Assembly: GCA_016177925.1 (NCBI GenBank)
Contig: JACOUH010000026.1
Span: 1-39,591 of the forward strand
From: Planctomycetota bacterium
Lineage (GTDB): Bacteria > Planctomycetota > Planctomycetia > Gemmatales > Gemmataceae
DNA: 39,591 nt
Direction: 5' to 3'
The translations under genes and the position numbers were made by a program. This document shows, one piece after another, positions 33,298-39,591 of this stretch. Every line of letters starts with the position of its first letter. Position 1 is the stretch's first letter. The notes under the pieces are model-generated. The model saw only the letters and a list, made by a program, of their open reading frames with translations. It made no database searches and was not told the DNA's origin.

Positions 33298-33831
33298 TTA
33301 CGACCCCGCCTCTACCTCTCCGGGCGGCCCAGCGGCTGGCACAGGCCCAGGCGTCGGCGGATTGTCCGCGTGGACTGTCGGCGCGACGGCGTCAGGAGCC
33401 TCCGAACAGAGGCCGCGCAGCCCCCGCAGGTACGCCCGCAACTCGGGGAGGTCGAAAAAGGCGTTCATGAGATCGTTCATGACCCGCTGCTGGATCTGGC
33501 CGCCGCCCTCCCAGCGGCAGACCGTCGCCGGGGCGACCCCAAGCAAATGCGCAAAGTCTTTCTGGCTCAGTCTGAGGAGTTCTCGTTTTGCTGCAATTTC
33601 TCCGGGCTGAAGCAGTCCGGCTTGGTGGCGGAGTTCTTCGGCCAGCCTGGCATGCGCTTCGTCAGGCAGAACCTGGGCACCGCAAGCACGGCAGCGAAGA
33701 ATCTCAAGGTTGTTGACCGTAACCGAATAGACGCGCCCGTCGTGTTCCAGTTCCGTGACGTAGTCGACCGTGACCGGGAACACTTGCCGTTCCCGGCAGG
33801 TGTGACACTTCCAAGGGTAAGGTCGCTTCAT
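33298..33831 (-). CDS. MqsA/YgiT-like antitoxin with zinc finger and HTH
   Basis: 177 residues from ATG 33831, 10 nt after the stop of the upstream gene. Cys9-Cys12 and Cys47-Cys50 make an MqsA/YgiT-type zinc-binding N-terminal domain; residues about 76-112 (LQPGEIAAKRELLRLSQKDF and HLLGVAPATVCRWEGGG) are an XRE-type HTH typical of antitoxins that repress their own operon. The last 40 residues are Pro/Ala-rich and probably disordered, longer than MqsA of E. coli. The usual MqsR toxin is not recognisable in the upstream gene. As an HTH protein it could bind the dyad in the promoter at 34234-34247. Confidence 0.85.
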   Translation of the reverse strand: MKRPYPWKCHTCRERQVFPVTVDYVTELEHDGRVYSVTVNNLEILRCRACGAQVLPDEAHARLAEELRHQAGLLQPGEIAAKRELLRLSQKDFAHLLGVAPATVCRWEGGGQIQQRVMNDLMNAFFDLPELRAYLRGLRGLCSEAPDAVAPTVHADNPPTPGPVPAAGPPGEVEAGS

Positions 33832-33841
33832 GGTTACCCCA

Positions 33842-34204
33842 TCAGGGGAAGGTGGGCGGGTGGGCATTCAGCAAACTGACGAGGGGATCGGTTTCGTCCG
33901 CGTCGGTCAATTCCATCTCGACAAACAACCCTCGGGGGTGGAACTCGTCAATTCCCTCGATGATAATCCAATAGTAGTAGTCCCGCCGGTTCCGCCAATT
34001 CGGCCGGTTTTCCTCCGCACAGTGGATCTCTCCCCCACCGCGTATCCAGGTTTGGGCAAGTTCCCTGATCTCCGGCGCCGTAAACCCCTGGTTTTCACGG
34101 GCGGAGGCAACGCGAAGTGCCACTCGGTCATCGATCCACTCGAAATCGCCGGTACAACGGGAGAGGGCCGCTTGCCGGACGAGATCAATCCGCGGCCCGT
34201 TCAC
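33842..34204 (-). CDS. small protein upstream of the MqsA-like gene, candidate toxin partner
   Basis: 120 residues from a GTG at 34204 with AGGA 9 nt upstream. It is rich in aromatic and acidic residues, with DYYYWIIIEGIDEFHPRGLF and VEMELTDADETDPLVSLLNA. It has no signal peptide or membrane helix. I do not recognise the family; it is not an obvious MqsR. It sits first in an operon with an HTH antitoxin-like gene, and the promoter directly precedes it, the usual toxin-first order of MqsR/MqsA-type systems. A toxin role is inference. Confidence 0.6.
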   Translation of the reverse strand: MNGPRIDLVRQAALSRCTGDFEWIDDRVALRVASARENQGFTAPEIRELAQTWIRGGGEIHCAEENRPNWRNRRDYYYWIIIEGIDEFHPRGLFVEMELTDADETDPLVSLLNAHPPTFP

Positions 34205-34218
34205 GATGACGTTCCTCG

Positions 34219-34247
34219 ATTATAGGTAACGGTTTGATGTAAATCAA
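34219..34247 (-). promoter_or_regulatory. sigma-70-like promoter of the toxin-antitoxin-like operon
   Basis: On the minus strand the -35 is TTGATT (34247-34242, four of six), the spacer is 17 bp, and the -10 is a perfect TATAAT (34224-34219). The predicted start is near 34212, only about 8 nt before the GTG at 34204, so the leader is very short and the AGGA lies at the 5' end. Confidence 0.8.
34234..34247. promoter_or_regulatory. FNR-type dyad TTGAT-N4-ATCAA over the -35 box
   Basis: TTGATGTAAATCAA is a perfect match to the FNR/ANR consensus TTGAT-N4-ATCAA and overlaps the -35 of the toxin-antitoxin-like operon. Its centre is about 28 bp upstream of the predicted start, closer than the activating -41.5 position, so repression would be expected. 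It could equally be an operator for the adjacent HTH protein. Confidence 0.55.
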
Positions 34248-34324
34248 GTTCGAGAAAGGGTCGTCCTCTGGCAAACATAAGCCGTTGATAGGGAATGCTT
34301 TGTGGCAATCCTGGAACGGCCGGC

Positions 34325-35854
34325 TCACGTCTGCAGCCGCTTCTCGAAGGTGCGCAGTCCCTGCTGGTAGGCCGGCTGCCAGGCCAGGTTCGGCTCGACC
34401 ACGTCCTTGAACTTGACCAGCACCGCCACCGCGTCGGCGACGCTGAATGGTGCCTCGATCCCCGCCTGGCGCCGGCGATAGGTCTCCAGCGCCGCCAGGG
34501 CGGTCACCGCGGCACCCAGTGCCGGCCCTTCCGCTGACACCAAGCGGTGCAGCGGTCGATCGAGTACCGACGCCAGGACCTCACACATCAGACTACTGCG
34601 CGCGATGCCGCCCGAGACGGTGATGCGCGTAATCCGCTGGCCGGCGTCCTCGTGCTCACGCACGCCCAGGGCGATCAGGTACGCCAGTGCCTCCAGCGCT
34701 GCCCGGAACTTCTTGCCCGGCTGCTCCGGCAGCGACGGATGCCACTCGACCCATTGTGCCGCCACGTCCAGCGATGGCTCGGGGTTGACGAACGGCAGCA
34801 CCACGGTCCCGTCGCAGCCTGCCGCCACACGACGGGCCTCGGCTTCGAGGTACTCCCAGTCGGGGTCGGCGCCGACGACGGTGTCGAGGAACTGGGCACC
34901 GTTGTTGTAGCAGCGCATCCACAGATAGGGGCCCCAGTTGAGGCGCATCGCATCGAGGGTGCCCGAAGCCGGCAACTGGTCGCTCGACGAGTTGACCACC
35001 GCCGAGTTGCCGAGCACAATCGCCAGTTGCCCATCGACGACGGCCCCGCCGCCGACCAGTCCCGCCTGCTGGTCGTCGGAGGTCGGAAAGATCAACGGTC
35101 TTTCTCCTTCCAGTTTGATCTCCATCGCCAGGTGGTCCGCCAGCGGCCCGACTGGCTCGTTCTCCTCGACGATGCGGGGTAGTTGGCGCCAGGCGCAGTC
35201 GCGCTGCCAGGGCTGTTCCAGGGCGTCGAGCATGGCCCGGCACCACCCCTTGGTGCGCAGGTCCATGATGCCGGTCGACGCGGCGGCCGAGACGCTGACG
35301 ATGCCGAAGTTACCCGTGACATAGCCGGCGGCCAGCGACCCGTGCGGCAGGATGTACTTCGTGCGGCGCCAGTCGGCCTGGGACAGGTGGATGACATCCT
35401 TGACGAGATGGCTGAGACTGTAGCGGATCGCCCACGGTCCGCCGATCAGCTGGCGGACCGCTTCCTGGCCGCCGAGCCGGGCGAGGCCCTTCTCGTGGTA
35501 GGCGGCCAGGGTGTGATCGTTCCAGCAGATGGCCCGCCGCACCTGGACATGGTTGGCGTCGATGCGGCCGGCGGTGTGGTGCGTCGCCGAGATGCCGCCG
35601 GCGACCCAGTCCTTCAGCCGGCCCTGCTCGCGCAGCTGGCCGGCGACGGCGCGCGTACTCGCACGGGCCTGTCCTTCCAGCTGCATGAGGTTCAGTTCGC
35701 TGACGCCGTCGCGGTCCCACAGATCCGTCGGCAGGCGCACCTCGGCGACGATGCGGCCATTGAGGTCGAAGGCCAGGCACTTGACCGCACCGGTGCTGAA
35801 GTCCCAGCCGGTGAGGATGCTATCCGAAGGCACGCACTGGAGAGGCTCGGCCAC
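34325..35854 (-). CDS. FGGY-family carbohydrate kinase
   Basis: 509 residues, the expected size. The N-terminal half has the ATPase-fold start GWDFSTGAVKCLAFD; the DHTLAAYHEK segment, WNDHT, and the SGGIARSSLMCEVLA and GPALGAAVTAL motifs mark the C-terminal half. FGGY kinases phosphorylate sugars such as xylulose, ribulose or glycerol; xylulokinase is the closest guess, but the substrate is not determined by the sequence I can see. GTG start at 35854 with GGGAG 8 nt upstream. No sugar isomerase or transporter is adjacent, so the pathway context is missing. It ends 120 nt before the promoter region of the toxin-antitoxin-like operon. Confidence 0.9.
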   Translation of the reverse strand: MAEPLQCVPSDSILTGWDFSTGAVKCLAFDLNGRIVAEVRLPTDLWDRDGVSELNLMQLEGQARASTRAVAGQLREQGRLKDWVAGGISATHHTAGRIDANHVQVRRAICWNDHTLAAYHEKGLARLGGQEAVRQLIGGPWAIRYSLSHLVKDVIHLSQADWRRTKYILPHGSLAAGYVTGNFGIVSVSAAASTGIMDLRTKGWCRAMLDALEQPWQRDCAWRQLPRIVEENEPVGPLADHLAMEIKLEGERPLIFPTSDDQQAGLVGGGAVVDGQLAIVLGNSAVVNSSSDQLPASGTLDAMRLNWGPYLWMRCYNNGAQFLDTVVGADPDWEYLEAEARRVAAGCDGTVVLPFVNPEPSLDVAAQWVEWHPSLPEQPGKKFRAALEALAYLIALGVREHEDAGQRITRITVSGGIARSSLMCEVLASVLDRPLHRLVSAEGPALGAAVTALAALETYRRRQAGIEAPFSVADAVAVLVKFKDVVEPNLAWQPAYQQGLRTFEKRLQT

Positions 35855-35962
35855 GGTGTTTCTCCCTCGGGCCCGAGGTCCCGAGCTACGACGCTTTGAC
35901 GAGACGGCAAGGGATTGTTGTATACCCAGCGGGTCGGGCTGGGAGGGTGCGGAGGAGCGGAG

Positions 35963-36583
35963 TTAGGTGATGAAGTCGCCCGTCAGCCAGCGCCAGTAGC
36001 GCGGCGAACGGCGCGCCCAGCCTCCTGTCAACCAGCCTCCCCAACCCCTGTGCGGGCGCGGCCGCCACGCTCGCCAGCCAAGGTACAGTCCCAGCAGTGC
36101 GACACCGCCGACCGCCGCCAGTGTCGTCGCCACGGGCCAGGCCAGCGCCAGCGCCGCCGCCGCATACAGGATCAGGGTCGGCACCAGGTCGTTCCATGCA
36201 ACCAGCCCGAAGCCGACGCCCCACGTCGAGAACGGCCACAGGAGTTGTACCGGCCAGCTATAGAAGAGACAGTCGGTCGCCAGGTGGGCGAGCAGACTGA
36301 GGTGCAGCCATGCCCACAGCGTCAGGAAGACACCGCTCTGGCCCAGCGCCCACGCTCCTACCAGCGCCAGCAGCAGTGCCCCGAACAGCGTCACCAGCAG
36401 ACCGTGTCCCAGCACGCGATGATAGGTCCGGTGGCAGCGCCAACCGCCGAGGATCGATAGCCCGTCGAGGTCCGGCAGCATCCCGGCCAGCAGCACCAGG
36501 CCCGTTCCCGCCGCACCGAACTCTTGCGCGACGCCAAACTGGGCCAACAGGTAGGAGAGCGCAAGGTGCTCGGGGATCTTCAT
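35963..36583 (-). CDS. YdjM/DUF457-like metal-dependent membrane protein
   Basis: 206 residues with about five hydrophobic segments. The first (PEHLALSYLLAQFGVAQEF, then LVLLAGMLPDLDGLSIL) and the CHRTYHRVLGHGLLVTL motif are the YdjM/DUF457 signature, whose conserved Asp and His residues are thought to bind metal. E. coli YdjM is LexA-regulated; membership suggests a stress-linked membrane hydrolase, but activity is unproven. ATG 36583 is followed by family-like sequence and preceded by no clear ribosome site; a palindromic repeat starts 10 nt upstream. It is oriented with, and about 108 nt upstream of, the FGGY kinase gene, perhaps co-transcribed. Confidence 0.82.
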   Translation of the reverse strand: MKIPEHLALSYLLAQFGVAQEFGAAGTGLVLLAGMLPDLDGLSILGGWRCHRTYHRVLGHGLLVTLFGALLLALVGAWALGQSGVFLTLWAWLHLSLLAHLATDCLFYSWPVQLLWPFSTWGVGFGLVAWNDLVPTLILYAAAALALAWPVATTLAAVGGVALLGLYLGWRAWRPRPHRGWGGWLTGGWARRSPRYWRWLTGDFIT

Positions 36584-36593
36584 GATGGCTATT

Positions 36594-36670
36594 GGCGAGC
36601 GGGGGGTGTGAACCCCCCGGTACACGCCCGGGGTCGGGCACCGCACCGGGGTGTCACACCCCCGCTCGCC
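36594..36670. repeat. second copy of the GGCGAGCGGGG-type inverted repeat
   Basis: The left arm begins GGCGAGCGGGGGGTGTGA and the right arm ends CCCCCGCTCGCC; the ends pair nearly perfectly around a middle with its own short CCGG and CCCGGGG pairing. It shares its outer 13 bases with the copy at 14062-14123. It lies directly upstream of the YdjM-like start codon. Confidence 0.8.
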
Positions 36671-36681
36671 AAATTCGAGTG

Positions 36682-36723
36682 AAAAAAAAGAGCCGCCGGC
36701 AATCCCCTCAGTGCCGGCGGCTC
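36682..36723 (-). terminator. intrinsic terminator for the repeat-domain gene
   Basis: On the minus strand an 11-bp perfect stem (GAGCCGCCGGC with GCCGGCGGCTC, 36723-36690) with a 12-nt loop is followed by eight consecutive T residues (36689-36682). This is a classical Rho-independent terminator for transcripts coming from 36896-37936. Confidence 0.85.
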
Positions 36724-36853
36724 AGAAGTCCTCTCCTTCTCCCCAAAGCAGAGGACATCAGTAACGTAGGTCACGCGGCGCGGGAATGCAAATGCTCGGA
36801 TCGACTTTCGTGTCACGATACTCGCCCGCCCTGAATTGTCTCGCGGAGCGCAG

Positions 36854-36883
36854 AAAAAGGGCGGCGACAGGTGTCATCGCCGC
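36854..36883 (-). terminator. weaker terminator hairpin just after the repeat-domain gene
   Basis: On the minus strand the stem GCGGCGA (36883-36877) with TCGCCGC (36867-36861) has a 9-nt loop, followed after two Cs by five Ts (36858-36854). It lies 12 nt past the stop codon and is followed further on by the stronger terminator. Confidence 0.55.
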
Positions 36884-36895
36884 GGCTTGTGGGCC

Positions 36896-37936
36896 TTACT
36901 TGCCCTGGAAAACGCAGATCCAACCACTGTCGGTCAGGTAGACGAGGTTGTTGGTGGTGTTCTCGTCCTTGTAGATTTCGGCGCCGTGCTTCTGCGTCCT
37001 GTCGTTGAAGTCCTTCTCGTCAGCCTTGCGGACGCGGAAGGAGCGACCGAACAGCCATTTCGGCTCCTTACTGCCGGCCGGCTTGGTGTTCGCGCTGGCC
37101 GGGACGACGGCGATGGCGCCGGTCTCGGTGATGTACAGCAAGTTATTGTTGTTCTCGTCCATGTAGACTTCGACGCCGTAGGCCTTGGTGTCCTTGGTGA
37201 AGTCTTTCTCGTCGGCCTTGCGGACCTTGACCTCGAAGGCGTGCCACCAGGTCGGGCCCTTGACCTCGGCCGGCTTGGTCGAGTCGCGGGCGTCGACGAC
37301 GGCAATGACGCCGCCGTCCGTGATGTAGATCAGCTGCTTGGTGTTCTCGTCGCGGTAGACCTCGAGGCTGACCTTCTTGGTCTTCTCGCTGAACTCCTTC
37401 TCGCCCGCCTTCCGGACCTTGACATCCAGCCCGTGCGACCACTCGGGATCCTTGATCTTCTCCGCCGCCGACAGGCTCCCGGCCGGGAGAATGCCGATCG
37501 ATCCCTTTTCGGAGAGGTAAACAAGGTTATCGACGTTGACGTCCTTGAAGACCTCGGCGCCGAACTTGACGGCCTTGGTCCAGCCCTTCTCGTTGACCGG
37601 CCGCACCCGCAGCTCCAGGCCGTGGAACAGCTTGGGCGGGTCGACCTCGGGCTTGTCCTTGACCTTGTCGGCGACGCCAAGGCCAAGGGCGCCCGTCTCG
37701 GCGATATAGACCAGTTTGTCGATGTCCTTGTCGTGGAAGATTTCGGTGCCGAACTTCAGCATGCCCTCGTCGAACTTGGTCTGGCCCGCCTTGCGGACGT
37801 GGAAGTTGAGGCCGTGCTTCCAGACCAGCCCCTTGTTGGCTTCCTGGGCGTGCAGCAGGGAACTCAGCTGCTGGCCGCCGAGCCCCACGACGAGCAGGCT
37901 GCCCAGCGCCAGCAGGGAGCAAGTAACACTCTTCAT
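36896..37936 (-). CDS. secreted protein of five 64-residue repeats
   Basis: 346 residues, ATG 37936 with an AAGGAC site 7 nt upstream. The first 30 residues form a signal peptide (MKSVTCSLLALGSLLVVGLG, then cleavage near HAQ). The remainder is five tandem repeats at 37-100, 101-163, 164-227, 228-291 and 292-346. Each carries a HGL-like start (HGLELRVRP, HGLDVKVRK), a VRKA(D/G)EK(D/E)F block, an acidic DEN motif and an NLVYITETGxIAV ending. I do not recognise this repeat as a named family. The design suggests an extracellular or cell-surface structural or binding protein. It is followed by two terminators, so is probably monocistronic. Confidence 0.82.
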   Translation of the reverse strand: MKSVTCSLLALGSLLVVGLGGQQLSSLLHAQEANKGLVWKHGLNFHVRKAGQTKFDEGMLKFGTEIFHDKDIDKLVYIAETGALGLGVADKVKDKPEVDPPKLFHGLELRVRPVNEKGWTKAVKFGAEVFKDVNVDNLVYLSEKGSIGILPAGSLSAAEKIKDPEWSHGLDVKVRKAGEKEFSEKTKKVSLEVYRDENTKQLIYITDGGVIAVVDARDSTKPAEVKGPTWWHAFEVKVRKADEKDFTKDTKAYGVEVYMDENNNNLLYITETGAIAVVPASANTKPAGSKEPKWLFGRSFRVRKADEKDFNDRTQKHGAEIYKDENTTNNLVYLTDSGWICVFQGK

Positions 37937-38127
37937 ACCTTTGTCCTTCCTCGAGACGCCTCGCGGACTCCACCGGGCAGACACGGACCTTGTCCGGTCC
38001 CGGTCCTGCCCTATTTCCTACAGACGAATCGTCCCTCTCAGGCTAACGATCGAGGCACACATCGAACAGGGAAAAACCATACCGCCCTGCTCTGTCGTAA
38101 GTGTTCGCGTGTTTACAGGCTCAAACC

Positions 38128-38829
38128 TCAACCGTTGACATCGACCACGCTGCGCAAGACCTCACGGTTGCGGCCGCTCTGCCACAGCGGCCAGCCCCAC
38201 ACTGTCCAGGCGCCGGAGCGAACCGCGTGCGGCTTGCCGTCGCGCGTGACGGCGCGCAGGCACTCCATCTCGGCCGGCTCCAGTCGCTTCTTGACGGGCC
38301 AGGCATTGCTGCGGCGGCGGTGGACCTTGTCGTCCTGGACGACGGTGATGATGCACGGCTCCGGCAGGTCGAGCAGGCGGAAGGCGATCATCTCGTGAGC
38401 GGCCGTTCGGTAACGCTCTTTCAGTCGCAACAGATCGGAGCCGCAGGAGGGCGCATCGGCGGAGAACCACGCTGACGGCACGAGCAGCCGCCGGGCGACC
38501 AGGCCAGACAGCGACTCGCCCATCATCGGTCTCTTCTCGTCGGGGGCGAAGCCGAGGTGATCCAGCAGCGCCGGCTTCAGATGCTCGCCGATCGCCCGGG
38601 CGGCCTCCCACTGCTTCTGTTCCTCGGTGGTCGCGGCATGAGGTGCCGGATCATTGCCGGACGATCGCTTCCGGCCGCGTCGGGACCCCTCGTCGGGAGG
38701 CAGGCCAAGATGCCGCGCCAGGGCCACGGCATCGACGGGAGGGCCCTCGACGTCGGCCTGGATCAGCAATTTCTCCACGGCCCGGTCGATGCACCGCACC
38801 ACATCGTCGCGTGAAAGGTCCTCGACCAC
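38128..38829 (-). CDS. ImmA/IrrE-like protein with degenerate zinc motif
   Basis: 233 residues, GTG 38829 with AGGAAGGGGG a few nt upstream. The N-terminus (IDRAVEKLLIQADVEGPPVD followed by ALARHLGL) is typical of ImmA/IrrE metallopeptidases. The expected HExxH helix is replaced by ARAIGEH (77-83): the His-Glu pair that binds zinc and catalyses is Arg78-Ala79. The Glu of the third ligand (Glu105 in MGESLSGLVARRLLVP) is kept. The rest (LRLKERYRTAAHEMIAFRLL, CIITVVQDDKVHRRRSN) is family-like. In active members this protease cleaves a repressor of a mobile element or stress regulon; here it would be a pseudoenzyme. No XRE-type partner is adjacent. Confidence 0.8.
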   Translation of the reverse strand: MVEDLSRDDVVRCIDRAVEKLLIQADVEGPPVDAVALARHLGLPPDEGSRRGRKRSSGNDPAPHAATTEEQKQWEAARAIGEHLKPALLDHLGFAPDEKRPMMGESLSGLVARRLLVPSAWFSADAPSCGSDLLRLKERYRTAAHEMIAFRLLDLPEPCIITVVQDDKVHRRRSNAWPVKKRLEPAEMECLRAVTRDGKPHAVRSGAWTVWGWPLWQSGRNREVLRSVVDVNG

Positions 38830-38872
38830 ATCAGCCCCCTTCCTGTTATGCCCGCTCTGTCGCGTCGTCCCT

Positions 38873-38985
38873 TCATCAGGTGCGGCAGGAGCCTGCGACT
38901 TGATCTAACCGGCGCCGGCCCATATCACGTCCGCCATGGTGCCGCCTCATCAGGTGCGGCAGGAGCCTGCGACTTGATCTAACCG
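38873..38985 (+). repeat. 39-bp direct repeat, two copies
   Basis: Identical 39-base copies lie at 38873-38911 and 38947-38985, with a period of 74 bp. Each contains GCAGG-AG-CCTGC, a small dyad. They sit in the 271-base gap between the ImmA-like gene and the divergently transcribed DUF3857 gene. Confidence 0.88.
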
Positions 38986-39100
38986 CCGCACGGCTGCGCG
39001 TTCAAGCCCGGCAGGTCGCCGCGACTCCGCTTGTACCGCGAAAGCCCCGGCGGGACAATGACAGCATGAACGATCCAAACCCTGCGAGGAGGCCGGCGTG

Positions 39101-39591
39101 ATGGTCCGACGGTGCCGCTCGTTTCTGCTCGCCTGGGCCGCCCTGTGCGCCTTCGGACCACCCGCCCTCGCGGCAGGCGATGCCATCGCGCGCGGCCCGT
39201 CCCACGAGCCCGCCCCCTTCCGCTATGACCCCGCGGCCTGGCAGAAGGTCCCGCGCGAGTTCCTTGACGACGCTCCCGCCTGCATCCTCTACGCCGCCAC
39301 CACCTGCCTCGTCGAGGCGGACGGCACCGTCGAGACGGTCGTCCACGAGCTGACACGCCTCAACTCGCGCAAGAGCCTTGAGAAGCTCGGCGAATTCCGG
39401 CAGATCAGCTACAACCCTGCTTTCGAGAAACTGACCCTCAACGAGGCCCGCATCCACAAGCGCGGCGGCAAGATCATCGCCGTTGCGCCGCGGCACATGC
39501 ACCTGCGCGACGCCAGCACCGACTTCCAGGTCTACGACCCTGACAAACAGCTCGTCCTCTCCTTCCCAAGTTTGGAGGTCGGCGATGTCAT
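39101..39591 (+). CDS. DUF3857-domain protein, N-terminal part, cut by window edge
   Basis: 163 residues are present; the gene continues beyond the right edge. ATG 39101 has GAGGAGG 8 nt upstream. A signal peptide (RRCRSFLLAWAALCAFGPPA, then LAAGD) is followed by a DUF3857-type region: EADGTVETVVHELTRLNSR, SYNPAFEKLTLNEARIHK and RDASTDFQVYDPDKQLVLSF, then PSLEVGDV. Such proteins usually continue into a transglutaminase-like domain, not visible here. Exported, function unknown. Read to the last full codon at 39589. Confidence 0.88.
   Translation, partial: MVRRCRSFLLAWAALCAFGPPALAAGDAIARGPSHEPAPFRYDPAAWQKVPREFLDDAPACILYAATTCLVEADGTVETVVHELTRLNSRKSLEKLGEFRQISYNPAFEKLTLNEARIHKRGGKIIAVAPRHMHLRDASTDFQVYDPDKQLVLSFPSLEVGDV

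Overview
The window looks like chromosomal DNA of a GC-rich planctomycete of the Gemmata/Isosphaera type. The evidence is the gene content: a DUF1549/DUF1553 cytochrome-like protein with Ig-like domains, a c-type cytochrome/WD40 protein, a PVC-type dehydrogenase with HEAT repeats and a C-terminal cytochrome c, two Hanks-type Ser/Thr kinases with planctomycete-style accessory regions, a PEP-CTERM protein, a PQQ-like beta-propeller protein, and many short palindromic repeats. No rRNA, tRNA, CRISPR array or complete insertion sequence was seen. Family assignments come from motif recognition without database searches.

Layout. 1-2657 (minus): a RimK-like ATP-grasp gene cut by the window edge, overlapping a C39-like peptidase gene, then a YggS-type PLP protein and a helix-hairpin-helix protein whose promoter carries a dyad. 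2893-13574 (plus): two secreted cytochrome-domain proteins, prs with a near-consensus promoter, a membrane Ser/Thr kinase with a WD40-like sensor half, and an HrpB helicase. 13581-15309 (minus): a cupin and a long coiled-coil protein with a perfect 27-bp inverted repeat between them. 15734-18541 (plus): a PQQ-propeller protein and a B3/4-domain protein, separated by about 490 bp of palindromic repeats. 18550-19878 (minus): a second kinase. 19879-20671: no gene called. 20672-23083 (plus): a PEP-CTERM protein and a multi-pass HTTM-like protein, convergent with a GNAT gene.

23829-31691 holds the most accessory material. A decayed PD-(D/E)XK restriction endonuclease overlaps an intact DUF1156/zinc-ribbon DNA methyltransferase. 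A PVC dehydrogenase and a nitrilase follow. Then comes a translationally coupled two-gene unit whose second, RelE/ParE-like gene is split by a 103-nt palindromic element; removing 31451-31553 on paper restores a continuous 99-residue frame.

31696-38829 (all minus) has trpE, an MqsA-like antitoxin with an unidentified partner gene under a strong promoter containing a perfect FNR-type dyad, an FGGY sugar kinase, a YdjM-like membrane protein, a secreted protein made of five copies of a 64-residue repeat followed by two candidate terminators, and an ImmA/IrrE-like protein lacking the HE of its zinc motif. The window ends inside a DUF3857 protein on the plus strand.

The most interesting points are the reversible-looking interruption of the RelE-like gene, the FNR-type box on a toxin-antitoxin-like operon, the decayed restriction-modification pair, the family of palindromic repeats, and the C39 peptidase/ATP-grasp pair at the left edge.
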